64,000 bases of DNA from Saccharothrix sp. S26 (GCF_021390395.1 NZ_JAJUWT010000004.1:186001-250000), one strand, 5' to 3'. Shown: positions 1-8,086, counted from the stretch's first letter. The notes: generated by a model from the letters alone, not told the origin. Numbers and translations: made by a program.

Positions 1-1505
1 GGCCGGGTGGTGAACAGCGGCACGTCGCCGGCCCACAGGTCCCGCACCTCGTGCGGCACCAGGGCGCGCGTCACCTCGTCGTCCACCGCGCCGTCCCACA
101 GCAGGTCGAGGACGTCCTGGCGGGCCGACGCGCCGCGCAGCGCGTCCGGGTGCGTGGACTCGTCCAGCAGCGTCGCGTACAGCTGCGTCATCCGCGGCAC
201 GAACCGCACCGGCAGGTCGGCGAAGCGGGCCAGCAGCCCGTCCGGGCCGAGCAGCTCGGCGCGGTGGTCGCACAGCGCGTCGTAGCCGATCCCGAACCCG
301 GCCAGCAGCGCGCCCTGGTAGTCGGCGGGCTCGGCCTCGCGGCCGTCCACGACGGGCCGGTTGTGCGCCGGGGCCAGCGGCGCGGGCCTGCGCACCAGCC
401 GCATCCGGTCGGTGCCGGCGTGCAGCCAGGCCACGCCGTCGGCCGGCAGCCGGTCGCCGCCCAGGCCGCCGACGTCCAGCGCGCCGTGCTCACCCAGCAG
501 CACGCGCGGCAGCACGGCGGTGCGGTGCACGGACCGCGACAACGCCCGCACCGCCGGATCGGTCGGCGTGCCGACCGTGGGGTGGAACAGCGTCTCGACG
601 TCCACCAGCACCGGCTGGTCGCCCGCCGCGATCAGGTTCTCGTAGTGCATGTCGGTGCCGTCCACCGCGTACAGCAGCGCGAGCAGCGCGCCGAGCCGCT
701 GGTAGAACCGGCCCACCTCGGTGACGTCCGCGCACGGGCGGTGCTCGACGAACTCCAGCCACCCGTGCCCCGGCCGGGCCAGCACGCGCGGCAGCCGCAG
801 GTCCAGCCCGGTGTGGCCGTCGAACCAGTCGACCAGGTCGGCGAACGCCCGGTGCAGCCGCACGGGCCGCGGCTTGTAGACGACCCGGCGGCCGTCGGTG
901 AACGTCAGCACGGCCACCGAGCGGCCACGCGCGTGAGGGTCGCCCCGGCCGGTCTCCACGTGCGCGAGCGCGCCGGGGTCGCGGCCGTCGAGCAGGGTCC
1001 GGACGATCTGCGCGCGGTCCGCGGCGAACCGGTCCAGCAGCTCGCGGTGCGCGTCGACCGCGTGCAGGCACGCCTGGCCGAGCAGCCGGGCCAGCACCGG
1101 GTAGCGGGCGAACAGCGCGGGCAGGTCCACGTGCCGGACGAAGTCGGTGAACCGCTCCTGCGGCGTGTCGCCGACGAGCCGGCCGCCGACCCGGTCGAGG
1201 TTGAGCTCCAGCACGAGGGTGCGCGCCGCGATCCGGGCCAGCCGCTTGCCCAGCGCGCGGGCGAAGTCGGCGTCCAGCCGGGGGTCCAGCGCCGTGGCGG
1301 CCCGCACCAGGGGGCGCAGCGCGAACGCGAACGCCTCGTCCCAGCTGCCGCCGGCGAAGTCTGCACGGGCCGCGGTCGTGGTGGCGCGTTCCACGAACGC
1401 GGCCCATGAGGGCCGTCCACGGGGGACGACCAGCTCGTGGGGGTTCCCGCGCACACCGCTGAGCCACCACGCTGCTGGCGGCCGGTCGACGGCGGAGGGG
1501 AACAC
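1..1505 (-). CDS. lanM: Class II lanthipeptide synthetase LanM, N-terminal part (cut by window edge)
   Basis: Translating the minus strand gives about 500 residues typical of the LanM dehydratase domain (DUF4135). Visible landmarks are AAWWLSGVRG near residue 12, VVYKPRPVRLHRAF near 210, DGTDMHYENLIAAGD near 290 followed by VDVETLFHPTVGTP, and GDVPLFTTRP at the window edge. Known LanM enzymes (about 900-1100 residues) phosphorylate and eliminate Ser/Thr in a precursor peptide and then form thioether rings with a C-terminal LanC-like domain; that half, with its zinc ligands, lies outside the window. The GTG start at 1505 gives VFPSAVDRPP; an in-frame TTG at 1514 is an alternative. No precursor peptide gene was recognised upstream, so it probably lies beyond the left edge. 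Family assignment is firm; product unknown. Confidence 0.88.
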   Translation of the reverse strand, partial: MFPSAVDRPPAAWWLSGVRGNPHELVVPRGRPSWAAFVERATTTAARADFAGGSWDEAFAFALRPLVRAATALDPRLDADFARALGKRLARIAARTLVLELNLDRVGGRLVGDTPQERFTDFVRHVDLPALFARYPVLARLLGQACLHAVDAHRELLDRFAADRAQIVRTLLDGRDPGALAHVETGRGDPHARGRSVAVLTFTDGRRVVYKPRPVRLHRAFADLVDWFDGHTGLDLRLPRVLARPGHGWLEFVEHRPCADVTEVGRFYQRLGALLALLYAVDGTDMHYENLIAAGDQPVLVDVETLFHPTVGTPTDPAVRALSRSVHRTAVLPRVLLGEHGALDVGGLGGDRLPADGVAWLHAGTDRMRLVRRPAPLAPAHNRPVVDGREAEPADYQGALLAGFGIGYDALCDHRAELLGPDGLLARFADLPVRFVPRMTQLYATLLDESTHPDALRGASARQDVLDLLWDGAVDDEVTRALVPHEVRDLWAGDVPLFTTR

Positions 1506-1534
1506 GCCGCACAACGTGTCACGGGGGCGCGGGG

Positions 1535-1597
1535 CCGCACATGGGGGCAGTGCCCCCAGATTTGCGGACGGGCCACGACGAGACCGCACATGTGCGG
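1535..1597. promoter_or_regulatory. Two palindromes upstream of lanM sharing a CCGCA/TGCGG frame
   Basis: At 1584-1597 there is a perfect 14-bp palindrome CCGCACATGTGCGG. At 1535-1567 the same outer arms (CCGCA...TGCGG) enclose a perfect inner hairpin TGGGGGCA-G-TGCCCCCA (1542-1558). Both lie 30-90 bp upstream of the lanM start. Their common outer sequence suggests a pair of regulator sites or a leader hairpin; the function is inference. Confidence 0.4.
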
Positions 1598-1704
1598 TGA
1601 ACCGCTTCGCCGCAGGTCAAGGACGCGGTGAACGGAGGTTGAACGGCGTGGTGCCCGGCCCCGTGCAGGCGGGACCGGGCACCGGACGACCTTCCGGGCC
1701 GAGC

Positions 1705-2321
1705 CTAGAAGGTCAGGTTCCACACATCGATGTAGCCGGTGTCGCCGGAGTAGACGTCGCGCGCCGGGGGTGGTCGTGCCCGCGTTCACCGTGGACAGGA
1801 CGCCGTTCTGCGGCGTGGTGATCGTGCCGGGCGTGTCGGTGGCCCGCCGCGTCTCGCCGCCCGGGGCCGCGATGTCGACCTTGGCGCCGTAGTGGGAGTA
1901 GAACGCCCGGTGGCCGTGCCCCACGCGCCGGGCACGTTCATGCCCGCGGTGGCCTCGAACAGGTCCCACTGCTTGGCGTAGTCGGTGTCGTTCGGGTCCG
2001 CCAGCGGCTGCATCATCAGGTCCGGCTCGACGTAGGCGACGTCCGGGTCGGACCTGAACTCCTCGATCGCCTCGGCGGCGGCCGCGCGGTCGGTGCCGCC
2101 GAGGTCGACCACGGTCGCGCCGGTGCCCAGGCGGCGGCGGTGTCCGAGCTCGCCGCCGCGGCGGTGGCCTGGTAGCCCACGATCAGCCGCTCGTACGGGC
2201 GGGTGTCACCGCAGGCCGGGGACGGCGCGGGTGCGGCGGTCACCGTCGCCGCCGTCACGCCGGACAGCAGCGTGACCGAGACGGCAGCCGCGCACAGCGC
2301 GGTGCGTCGCAATCCGTTCAC
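1705..2321 (-). pseudogene. Degraded secreted subtilisin-like (S8) protease
   Basis: The minus strand begins with a Sec signal peptide (MNGLRRTALCAAAVSVTLLSG...) and a propeptide start (CGDTRPYERLIVGYQ). It then shifts frame into DLGGTDRAAAAEAIEEFRSDPDVAYVEPD and QWDLFEATAGMNVPGAWGTATG, the I9 prodomain/mature junction of S8 proteases. The catalytic core with the Asp and His motifs is missing. A third frame gives SHYGAKVDIAAPGGETR and GVLSTVNAGTTTPGA, which normally precede the GTSMA serine motif, and the end reads DVYSGDTGYIDVWNLTF-stop. There are therefore at least two frame changes and two internal deletions, and no active protease can be made. It lies just upstream of lanM. Confidence 0.8.
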
Positions 2322-2381
2322 AGGGGTGGTTCCTTCCGACTGCAGGGACTTCGCCTGCCGTCGAGGGCATCAGGGGCCGGG

Positions 2382-2522
2382 TTGACCGACGAGAGCATCG
2401 CCCGCCAGCTCGGCCTCGGCCGGCGGACCGTGCAGCGGCGGGTGCGGCAGTTGATGGACCGGTGCGGCGCGCAGACGAGGTTCCAGGCGGGCGTGCAGGC
2501 GATGCGCCGCGGCTGGCTGTGA
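2382..2522 (+). pseudogene. Remnant of a LuxR-family C-terminal HTH domain
   Basis: About 46 codons read LTDESIARQLGLGRRTVQ followed by RRVRQLMDRCGAQTRFQ and a stop after AMRRGWL. This is the C-terminal helix-turn-helix of LuxR/NarL-type regulators, including the recognition helix and the usual TRFQAG tail. No sensor or receiver domain precedes it: the upstream frame is closed within a few codons and abuts the protease pseudogene. It is a decayed fragment, probably from the same rearrangement that damaged the neighbour. Confidence 0.65.
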
Positions 2523-2581
2523 GCCCGACACCTCCGCCCGCCGCTTGCTCGGCAGCACCGCCCGGCTCCTGCCGAGCGGCG

Positions 2582-2650
2582 GCCACTGAGCAGCGGCCAC
2601 TGAGCAGCGGCCAGCGGGCGGCGGCCAGCGGGCGGCGGCCACTGAGCGGC
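2582..2650. repeat. 14-bp tandem repeat, about five units
   Basis: Units GCCACTGAGCAGCG (twice), GCCAGCGGGCGGCG (twice) and a final partial GCCACTGAGCGGC lie head to tail. The array falls between the LuxR remnant and the 3' end of the lipoprotein gene and contains no gene. It is likely a slippage-generated repeat. Confidence 0.8.
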
Positions 2651-2674
2651 CCGCAGTCCGCGCGGCCGCGGCGA

Positions 2675-3220
2675 TCAGGCGCAGTTCTCGGCCTGCGGCG
2701 CGGCGGCGCGGAAGTCGTCCGGCAGGGAGACCACGGCCATCTTCTCCACTGCCTCGTTCATCACCGTGACGGCCTCGGTCATGTCCTGCATCACGGTGTT
2801 GAAGACGTCGGTGGTCATCTCCGGCGCGGAGTCGACGGTCGACTTGGCCGAGACGAACTTGTCCCGCGCCCTGGTCAGCGGCTCGCTGATGACCTCGACC
2901 GCGGTGTCGGCGGCGGGCGCCGGCGCCGGGGTCAGCTCGCCCAGGTCGTGCAGGACGACGTCGAGCACGTCGACCACGCGGCCGAGCGAGTCGCCGATGG
3001 CCTTCTTCGCTGCCGCCGGGTCCGTCTGCGTCTGGTCGAACTGCACCCCGCCCGAGGCGACCATGTACTTGGCCACGCCGCAGAAGTTGTTCATCCAGCG
3101 CACGACCTCGGCGCTCGCCCCGGCGGCGGACGACGTCGGGCCCGGTGACGGTTGCCCCGCCACGGGCACCGCGCACCCGGTCAGTCCGAACAACGCCACC
3201 GCTACCACCCACCGCTTCAC
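2675..3220 (-). CDS. Secreted lipoprotein, function unknown
   Basis: The predicted protein has about 181 residues and opens with VKRWVVAVALFGLTGCAVP, a lipoprotein signal peptide with lipobox LTGC (Cys16), so it should be anchored outside the membrane by a lipid. A short Ser/Thr/Pro-rich linker follows, then a mostly helical region (VVRWMNNFCGVAKYM; a long acidic stretch; VMNEAVEKMAVVSLPDDF). Four cysteines including the C-terminal ENCA may form disulfides. GTG at 3220 is chosen because the signal peptide starts there; the frame stays open upstream to 3292. No enzymatic motif was recognised. It is divergent from the crotonase-like gene with about 80 bp between starts. Confidence 0.7.
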   Translation of the reverse strand: MKRWVVAVALFGLTGCAVPVAGQPSPGPTSSAAGASAEVVRWMNNFCGVAKYMVASGGVQFDQTQTDPAAAKKAIGDSLGRVVDVLDVVLHDLGELTPAPAPAADTAVEVISEPLTRARDKFVSAKSTVDSAPEMTTDVFNTVMQDMTEAVTVMNEAVEKMAVVSLPDDFRAAAPQAENCA

Positions 3221-3301
3221 AGGGGATTTGTACCTCGCCGTCACCCGATAGTGGGGTGGAACATGACAACCGGGGGAATCCTCGGCCACCATGACCGCCT
3301 C

Positions 3302-3844
3302 ATGGCCGTCTCACTCGATGTCTCCGGCGGGATCGCGGTCATCCGGATCGGCGAGCCGTCGCCCACCGTCCTGGCCGACGTGCGCGCGGTGCTGCCGATG
3401 GCGGTCAGCGCCCGTGCCGTGGTCCTGCTGATCGACCCGCTGCTGTGCTCGATCGACATCAAACGGCTGGTCCGGGTGCCCGCGGCGCAGCGCGAGGCGG
3501 TCGCGGCGGCGTTGCGCGGGGTGCGGGACGAGGTGGTGGACCTGCCCGTGCCGGTGGTCGCGGCGATCGCCGGCTGCCCGTCCGGCGAGGTGGCCGAGCT
3601 GGCGATGGCCTGCGACCTGCGGGTGTTGTCGGCCGACGGCGGTCTCGGGTGGGTGACCGACTGCCGGGTGACCGGCGGTCAGGTGTTGGTGGCACGCCGG
3701 GTGACCGCCGACGAGGCGTTGCGCACCGGGCTCGTGGACCGCGTCGTGCCGCCGTGCTCGGTGCTGCGCGCCGCCCTCGAACTCGCAAACGAGCGCAAGT
3801 CAACGCAAGCGGAACGTAAATCCTGCCGTATAGTTGCTCCATGA
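3302..3844 (+). CDS. Short enoyl-CoA hydratase/isomerase-like (crotonase fold) protein
   Basis: The 180-residue protein carries the middle of the crotonase fold: DLPVPVVAAIAGCPSGEVAEL followed by AMACDLRVLSADGGLGW, the oxyanion-hole and CoA-binding region, and later ALRTGLVDRVVPPC, the conserved turn before the C-terminal helices. It is much shorter than usual (about 260 residues) and lacks the normal C-terminal trimerisation helices. The catalytic Glu positions are not obvious, so activity is doubtful. ATG at 3302 gives MAVSLDVSGG. Its stop overlaps the next ATG (ATGA), but the lacI gene has its own promoter inside the end of this gene, so the overlap does not prove an operon. Confidence 0.6.
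   Translation: MAVSLDVSGGIAVIRIGEPSPTVLADVRAVLPMAVSARAVVLLIDPLLCSIDIKRLVRVPAAQREAVAAALRGVRDEVVDLPVPVVAAIAGCPSGEVAELAMACDLRVLSADGGLGWVTDCRVTGGQVLVARRVTADEALRTGLVDRVVPPCSVLRAALELANERKSTQAERKSCRIVAP
3784..3840 (+). promoter_or_regulatory. Promoter of the lacI-type gene with three phased CGCAA repeats
   Basis: TATAGT at 3829-3834 is a good -10 box whose start point would fall on the ATG at 3841, implying a leaderless mRNA. Upstream, CGCAA(A/G) occurs at 3784, 3794 and 3804, exactly one helical turn apart. Its complement TTGCG recurs in front of the binding-protein gene at 4937 and 4958. These are candidate binding sites for the adjacent regulator (inference). Confidence 0.5.
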
Positions 3845-4842
3845 CGCAACGGCGGTTGGCGGAAGTGGCCGCGAAGGTCGGCGTGAGCGAGGCGACGGTG
3901 AGCCGGGTGCTCAACGGCAAACCGGGCGTGTCCGAGGCGACGCGTTCGGCCGTGCTCACCGCGCTGGACGTGCTCGGGTACGAGCGGCCGACGCAGCTGC
4001 GCGGCGAACGGGCCAGGCTGGTCGGCCTGGTGCTGCCCGAGCTGCAGAACCCGATCTTCCCGGCGTTCGCCGACGTGGTCGGCAACGCCCTGGCCCAGCG
4101 CGGCTTCACACCGGTGCTGTGCACCCGCACGGCGGGCGGCGTGACCGAGGCGGACTACCTGGAGCTGCTGTTCGAGCAGCACGTGTCCGGGGTGGTGTTC
4201 GCGGGCGGCCAGTACGCGCAGGCGGACGCCTCGCACGAGCACTACCGCCAGATGACGCGGCGCAAGCTGCCCGCGGTGCTGGTGAACGCCGCCATCGAGG
4301 ACCTCGGGTTCCCGCGCGTGTCGTGCGACGACGCCGTGGCGGTCGAGCAGGCGTTCGGGCACCTGGTGGCGTTGGGGCACGCGCGGATCGGGGCGGTGCT
4401 GGGACCGTCGGACCACATGCCGTCGCGGCGCAAGCTGACCGCGTTGACGTCGTGCGCGTCGGCGGCGGGGGTGGAGCTGTTCGAGGAGCACGCGATGTTC
4501 TCGCTGGAGGGCGGTCAGGCCGCCGCCACCCGCTTGCTCAACCGCGGCGTCACCGCGATCCTGTGCGCCTCGGACCCGTTGGCGTTGGGCGCGGTGCGCG
4601 CGGTGCGCCGGCACGGCCTCAAGGTGCCGCACGACGTGTCCGTCGTGGGTTACGACGACTCGCCGCTCATGACGTGCACCGAACCGCCGTTGACGACGGT
4701 CCGCCAGCCGATCGAGGCGATGGGCCGCGCCGCCGTCGAGCTGCTGGCCAACCAGATCTCGGGCACCCCGGTCCCCGACGAGGAACTGCTCTTCGAACCG
4801 GAGCTGGTCGTCCGCTCCTCCACCGCCCCCGCCCCTCGCTGA
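3841..4842 (+). CDS. LacI-family transcriptional regulator of the alpha-glucoside locus
   Basis: The 333-residue protein has the LacI N-terminal helix-turn-helix (RLAEVAAKVGVSEATVSRVL, then NGKPGVSEATR) with the hinge helix near residue 50. A periplasmic-binding-protein-like sensor domain follows (GLVLPELQNPIFPAFADVV; VVGYDDSPLMTCTEPPLTTV near the C-terminus). Such regulators repress sugar operons until a sugar or sugar phosphate binds. It sits directly upstream of, and co-directional with, a sugar-binding protein, two permeases and a GH13 alpha-glucosidase, so it most likely controls them. A terminator-like hairpin and separate promoter lie between it and the transporter genes. The probable ligand is an alpha-glucoside such as maltose or trehalose (inference). 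Confidence 0.88.
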   Translation: MTQRRLAEVAAKVGVSEATVSRVLNGKPGVSEATRSAVLTALDVLGYERPTQLRGERARLVGLVLPELQNPIFPAFADVVGNALAQRGFTPVLCTRTAGGVTEADYLELLFEQHVSGVVFAGGQYAQADASHEHYRQMTRRKLPAVLVNAAIEDLGFPRVSCDDAVAVEQAFGHLVALGHARIGAVLGPSDHMPSRRKLTALTSCASAAGVELFEEHAMFSLEGGQAAATRLLNRGVTAILCASDPLALGAVRAVRRHGLKVPHDVSVVGYDDSPLMTCTEPPLTTVRQPIEAMGRAAVELLANQISGTPVPDEELLFEPELVVRSSTAPAPR

Positions 4843-4858
4843 TCCCCGACCTTCCTCG

Positions 4859-4890
4859 CCGCCGTCCACCGACCGGGTGGGCGGCGGTTT
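4859..4890 (+). terminator. Intrinsic terminator after the LacI gene
   Basis: CCGCCGTCCACC (4859-4870) and GGTGGGCGGCGG (4876-4887) pair over 12 bp with one G-T pair and a 5-nt loop, followed by TTT. It lies 17 bp past the regulator stop. Confidence 0.7.
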
Positions 4891-4936
4891 CGTCTGCGTG
4901 CTTCCGGGGTCGAGCTTACGAGTTGATGTCGGGAAG

Positions 4937-5018
4937 TTGCGGATTTTCGTAGACATCTTGCGGGTCGGTGTCGGCGCGATTTAGCGTGTGCGGCACACCA
5001 CACCCGAGGAGGGTCCGC
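4937..5018 (+). promoter_or_regulatory. Control region of the alpha-glucoside transport operon
   Basis: TTGCGG occurs at 4937-4942 and 4958-4963, 21 bp (two helical turns) apart, matching in complement the CGCAA repeats at the regulator's own promoter. The second copy could also act as a -35 element, with TTTAGCG near 4980 as -10. A strong ribosome-binding site GAGGAGG precedes the ATG at 5023. Confidence 0.4.
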
Positions 5019-5022
5019 CCCC

Positions 5023-6381
5023 ATGAACTCATTCAGCCTCCGCAGAGCGGCGGGGTTGCTGCTGGCAGGCAGCCTGGGCCTCACCGCTGTCGCGTGCTCG
5101 CAAGCCGGTGACGGCGGCGCCACCGCCGGCGGCAAGGTCACGATCTCGGTCAACGGCCAGCCGCCGCAGACCCAGGCGTTCGAGCGCAAGGTCTTCGACG
5201 AGGACGTGGCCGAGTTCGAGGCCGCCAACCCGGACATCGACATCGAGCCGCACGAGGGGTTCATGGACCCCAAGACGTTCTCCGCGAAGCTCGCCGGCGG
5301 CCAGCTCGAGGACGTCTTCTACGCCTACTTCACCGACCCGGCCAACCTGATCGCCCGCAGGCAGGCGGCGGACATCACCGAGTACGTCAAGGACGTGCCG
5401 CACTACGACGCCATCCGACCCGAGCTGCGTGACGTCTTCAGCAAGGACGGCAAGGTCTACGGCGTCCCCACCGCCAACTACTCCATGGGCCTGCTCTACA
5501 ACCGCGCCCTGTTCACCCAGGCCGGCCTGGACCCCGACCAGCCGCCGAAGACGTGGGACGAGGTCCGCGAGGCCGCCCGGAAGATCGCCGCGCTGGGCGA
5601 CGGCAAGGTCGGCTTCGCCGAGTACAGCAAGAACAACCAGGGCGGCTGGCACTTCACCGCGTGGATGTACTCCGTCGGCGGCCGGATCGCCCGCCAGGAC
5701 GGCGACAAGTGGGTCGCCGACTTCAACAACGACAAGGGCCGCGAAGTCCTCCAGCACCTCAAGGACATGCGCTGGACCGACAACGCCATGGGCGAGAAGC
5801 AGCTCCTGGTCATCGAGGACGTCCAGCAGATGATGGGCGCGGGCCAGCTCGGCATGTACCTGGCCGCGCCGGACAACGTGCCGACCCTGGTCAACCAGTT
5901 CAAGGGCGACTACGCGAACTACGGCCTGACCGGCATCCCGGACGGCGAGGGCACGCTCATCGGCGGCGAGGGCTACATGCTCAACCCGAAGGCGTCGCCG
6001 GAGAAGATCAAGGCCGGGCTGAGGTGGATCGGGTGGAAGTACCTCAACCCGGACCGGTTCGAGCGCAACCTCCAGCGCTACAAGGACCAGGGCCAACCCA
6101 TCGGCCTGCCCGTGCCGCCCGTCGCCGACATCTGGACCGGTGACGTCGCCGCCAGGCAGACCGAGCTGAAGGAGCGCCTGGCCACGGTGCCGGTGGCGAA
6201 CTTCAAGTCCTACGTGGACGCCACGCCGAAGGGGCTGATCGAGCCGCCGAACGCCCAGCAGGTGTACGCGATCCTCGACAACGTCATGCAGGCCGTGCTC
6301 ACCAACCGCGACGCGGACGTCAGCCAGTTGCTGGCCGACGCGGAAGCCAAGGTGAACCCCGTCCTGGCCCAGGTCAAGTGA
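5023..6381 (+). CDS. ABC transporter sugar-binding lipoprotein (family 1), alpha-glucoside type
   Basis: The 452-residue protein starts with a lipoprotein signal peptide ending LTAVAC (Cys25). The body is a family-1 extracellular sugar-binding protein: FEAANPDIDIEPHEGFMDPK near residue 70, DVFYAYFTDPANLIARRQ, YGVPTANYSMGLLYNRALF, and PPKTWDEVREAARK near 180, where the second lobe begins. It would capture an oligosaccharide outside the membrane and deliver it to the two permeases encoded downstream with overlapping junctions. The GH13 alpha-glucosidase at the end of the operon indicates an alpha-linked glucoside. The start has a clear GAGGAGG ribosome site. Confidence 0.9.
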   Translation: MNSFSLRRAAGLLLAGSLGLTAVACSQAGDGGATAGGKVTISVNGQPPQTQAFERKVFDEDVAEFEAANPDIDIEPHEGFMDPKTFSAKLAGGQLEDVFYAYFTDPANLIARRQAADITEYVKDVPHYDAIRPELRDVFSKDGKVYGVPTANYSMGLLYNRALFTQAGLDPDQPPKTWDEVREAARKIAALGDGKVGFAEYSKNNQGGWHFTAWMYSVGGRIARQDGDKWVADFNNDKGREVLQHLKDMRWTDNAMGEKQLLVIEDVQQMMGAGQLGMYLAAPDNVPTLVNQFKGDYANYGLTGIPDGEGTLIGGEGYMLNPKASPEKIKAGLRWIGWKYLNPDRFERNLQRYKDQGQPIGLPVPPVADIWTGDVAARQTELKERLATVPVANFKSYVDATPKGLIEPPNAQQVYAILDNVMQAVLTNRDADVSQLLADAEAKVNPVLAQVK

Positions 6382-7250
6382 TGCGCCGCCGCGTCGCGGA
6401 GAACCTGACCGCGTACGGGTTCCTGTCCGCCGCGCTCGTGTGCTTCGCGGTGTTCTCCTGGTACCCCATCGCGCGCGGGGCCGTGCTCGGCTTCCAGCAG
6501 GCCGACTTCGTCACCGACCCCGCGTGGGTCGGCTGGGAGAACTTCGAACGCCTCTTCGCCGACCCCCTGTTCGCCACGGCGTGGCGCAACACCCTGCTGT
6601 TCACCGCGCTGGCGCTGGTGTTCGGCTTCGTGGTGCCGTTCCTGCTCGCGGTCGTGCTCAACGAGCTGCGGCACCTCAAGGCGTACTTCCGGCTCGTGGT
6701 GTACCTGCCCGTGATGCTGCCGCCGGTAGTCGCCGCGTTGATCTGGAAGTGGATGTACGACCCCGGCCCGGGCCTGCTCAACACCGCGTTGCGCGGGCTC
6801 GGGCTGGAGGGCGCGGCGTGGTTGGACAGCGCCGACACCTCGATGCTGTCGCTGGTGATCGTGTCGACCTGGGCCAACCTGGGCACGGCGACGCTGATCT
6901 ACCTCGCGGCGTTGCAGGGCATCCCCGGCGACCTGTACGAGGCGGCCGAGCTGGACGGCGCGAACGTGCTGCGCAGGCTCTGGCACGTCACCGTGCCGCA
7001 GACCCGGTTCGTGCTGCTGGTGCTGCTGCTGTTGCAGGTCGTGGCGACCATGCAGGTGTTCACCGAGCCGTACGTGATGACCGGCGGCGGTCCGGAGGAC
7101 TCCACGGTCACCGTGCTGCTCCTGCTGTACCGGTACGCCTTCTACTACAACGACTTCGGCACCGCGAGTGCCCTGAGCCTGTTGCTGCTGCTGGTGCTCG
7201 GCGCGTTCACCGCGCTGTACCTGCGGGTGACGCGGAAGGCGGACGCGTGA
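6381..7250 (+). CDS. ABC transporter permease, MalF-like
   Basis: This inner-membrane protein of about 289 residues has six predicted membrane segments. The permease EAA loop is read as DLYEAAELDGANVLRRLWH near residue 190, where the shared ATPase docks. The N-terminus (NLTAYGFLSAALVCFAVF, YPIARGAVLGFQQADF) is typical of the first sugar-ABC permease. Its start overlaps the binding-protein stop (GTGATG: GTG at 6378 or ATG at 6381) and its own stop overlaps the next start, so the genes are translationally coupled. No ATPase gene is present in the operon. Confidence 0.9.
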   Translation: MRRRVAENLTAYGFLSAALVCFAVFSWYPIARGAVLGFQQADFVTDPAWVGWENFERLFADPLFATAWRNTLLFTALALVFGFVVPFLLAVVLNELRHLKAYFRLVVYLPVMLPPVVAALIWKWMYDPGPGLLNTALRGLGLEGAAWLDSADTSMLSLVIVSTWANLGTATLIYLAALQGIPGDLYEAAELDGANVLRRLWHVTVPQTRFVLLVLLLLQVVATMQVFTEPYVMTGGGPEDSTVTVLLLLYRYAFYYNDFGTASALSLLLLLVLGAFTALYLRVTRKADA

Positions 7251-8086
7251 GGACGCTGATCGCGCCGGGACGCCACCGGGCCGGCTACTACGTCGCGCTG
7301 GCCGTCACGACCGTCGTGCTGACGGCGGTCTTCGTGGTGCCGCTGGTGTGGGTGGCGCTGTCGGCCATGAAACCCGCGGTGGAGCTGGCCCGCGTGCCGC
7401 CGACGGTCCTGCCGCGGACGTGGACGCCCGGCACGTACGCCGAGGCGTGGGACCTCATGGACCTCGGCCGGTACTTCCTCAACACGATCGTGGTGGCCGT
7501 GGGTGTGTGGGCGGTGCAGCTCGCGGTCGACGTGCCCGCCGCGTACGCGCTGTCGCGGCTCAAGCCCGTGCTCGGCAAGGGGATCCTCGGCATGATGCTG
7601 CTGACCCTGATGATGCCCGCCGCCGTGCTGCTGGTGCCGACCTACCTCACGATCGCCGACCTGGGGCTGCTCAACAACCCGCTGGCGCTGTGGCTGCTGG
7701 GCGCGGCCAACGCGTTCACGGTGTTCCTGCTCAAGCGGTTCTTCGACCAGTTGCCCGTGGAGGTGCTGGAGGCGGCGCGGATCGACGGCGCGGGCCAGCT
7801 CACCCTGCTGTGGCGGATCGTGCTGCCGCTGTCCCGGCCGATCCTCGCGGTCGTGTCCATCTTCGCGGTGGTGGCCGCGTGGAAGGACTTCATCTGGCCG
7901 CTGCTGGTGTTCTCCGACCCGGCGCGCCAGACGCTCAGCGTCGCGTTGCAGCGCTTCGCGCCCGACACACCGGTCAACCTGCTGCTGGCCGGCCTCGTGC
8001 TGTCCAGCGTGCCGATGATCGGCCTGTTCCTGGTGTTCCAGCGGCACGTCCTGGCGGGGCTCACCGCCGGCAGCGTGAAGGGCTGA
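7247..8086 (+). CDS. ABC transporter permease, MalG-like
   Basis: The 279-residue second permease is read from the GTG at 7247, which overlaps the preceding stop (GTGA). It shows six membrane segments, the periplasmic loop with WTPGTYAEAWDLMDLGRYFLN, and the EAA motif EVLEAARIDGAGQLTLLWRI near residue 180. It pairs with the MalF-like subunit to form the channel for the sugar. A longer open frame upstream is only the out-of-frame shadow of the MalF-like gene. The C-terminus GLTAGSVKG is the usual end of MalG-type permeases. Confidence 0.9.
   Translation: MRTLIAPGRHRAGYYVALAVTTVVLTAVFVVPLVWVALSAMKPAVELARVPPTVLPRTWTPGTYAEAWDLMDLGRYFLNTIVVAVGVWAVQLAVDVPAAYALSRLKPVLGKGILGMMLLTLMMPAAVLLVPTYLTIADLGLLNNPLALWLLGAANAFTVFLLKRFFDQLPVEVLEAARIDGAGQLTLLWRIVLPLSRPILAVVSIFAVVAAWKDFIWPLLVFSDPARQTLSVALQRFAPDTPVNLLLAGLVLSSVPMIGLFLVFQRHVLAGLTAGSVKG

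Noticed and set aside
1437-1700. Possible lanthipeptide precursor gene upstream of lanM
   Set aside because: Small frames here (e.g. 1437-1631 on the plus strand) lack a leader with GG/GA cleavage site and a Ser/Thr/Cys-rich core; a precursor probably lies left of the window.
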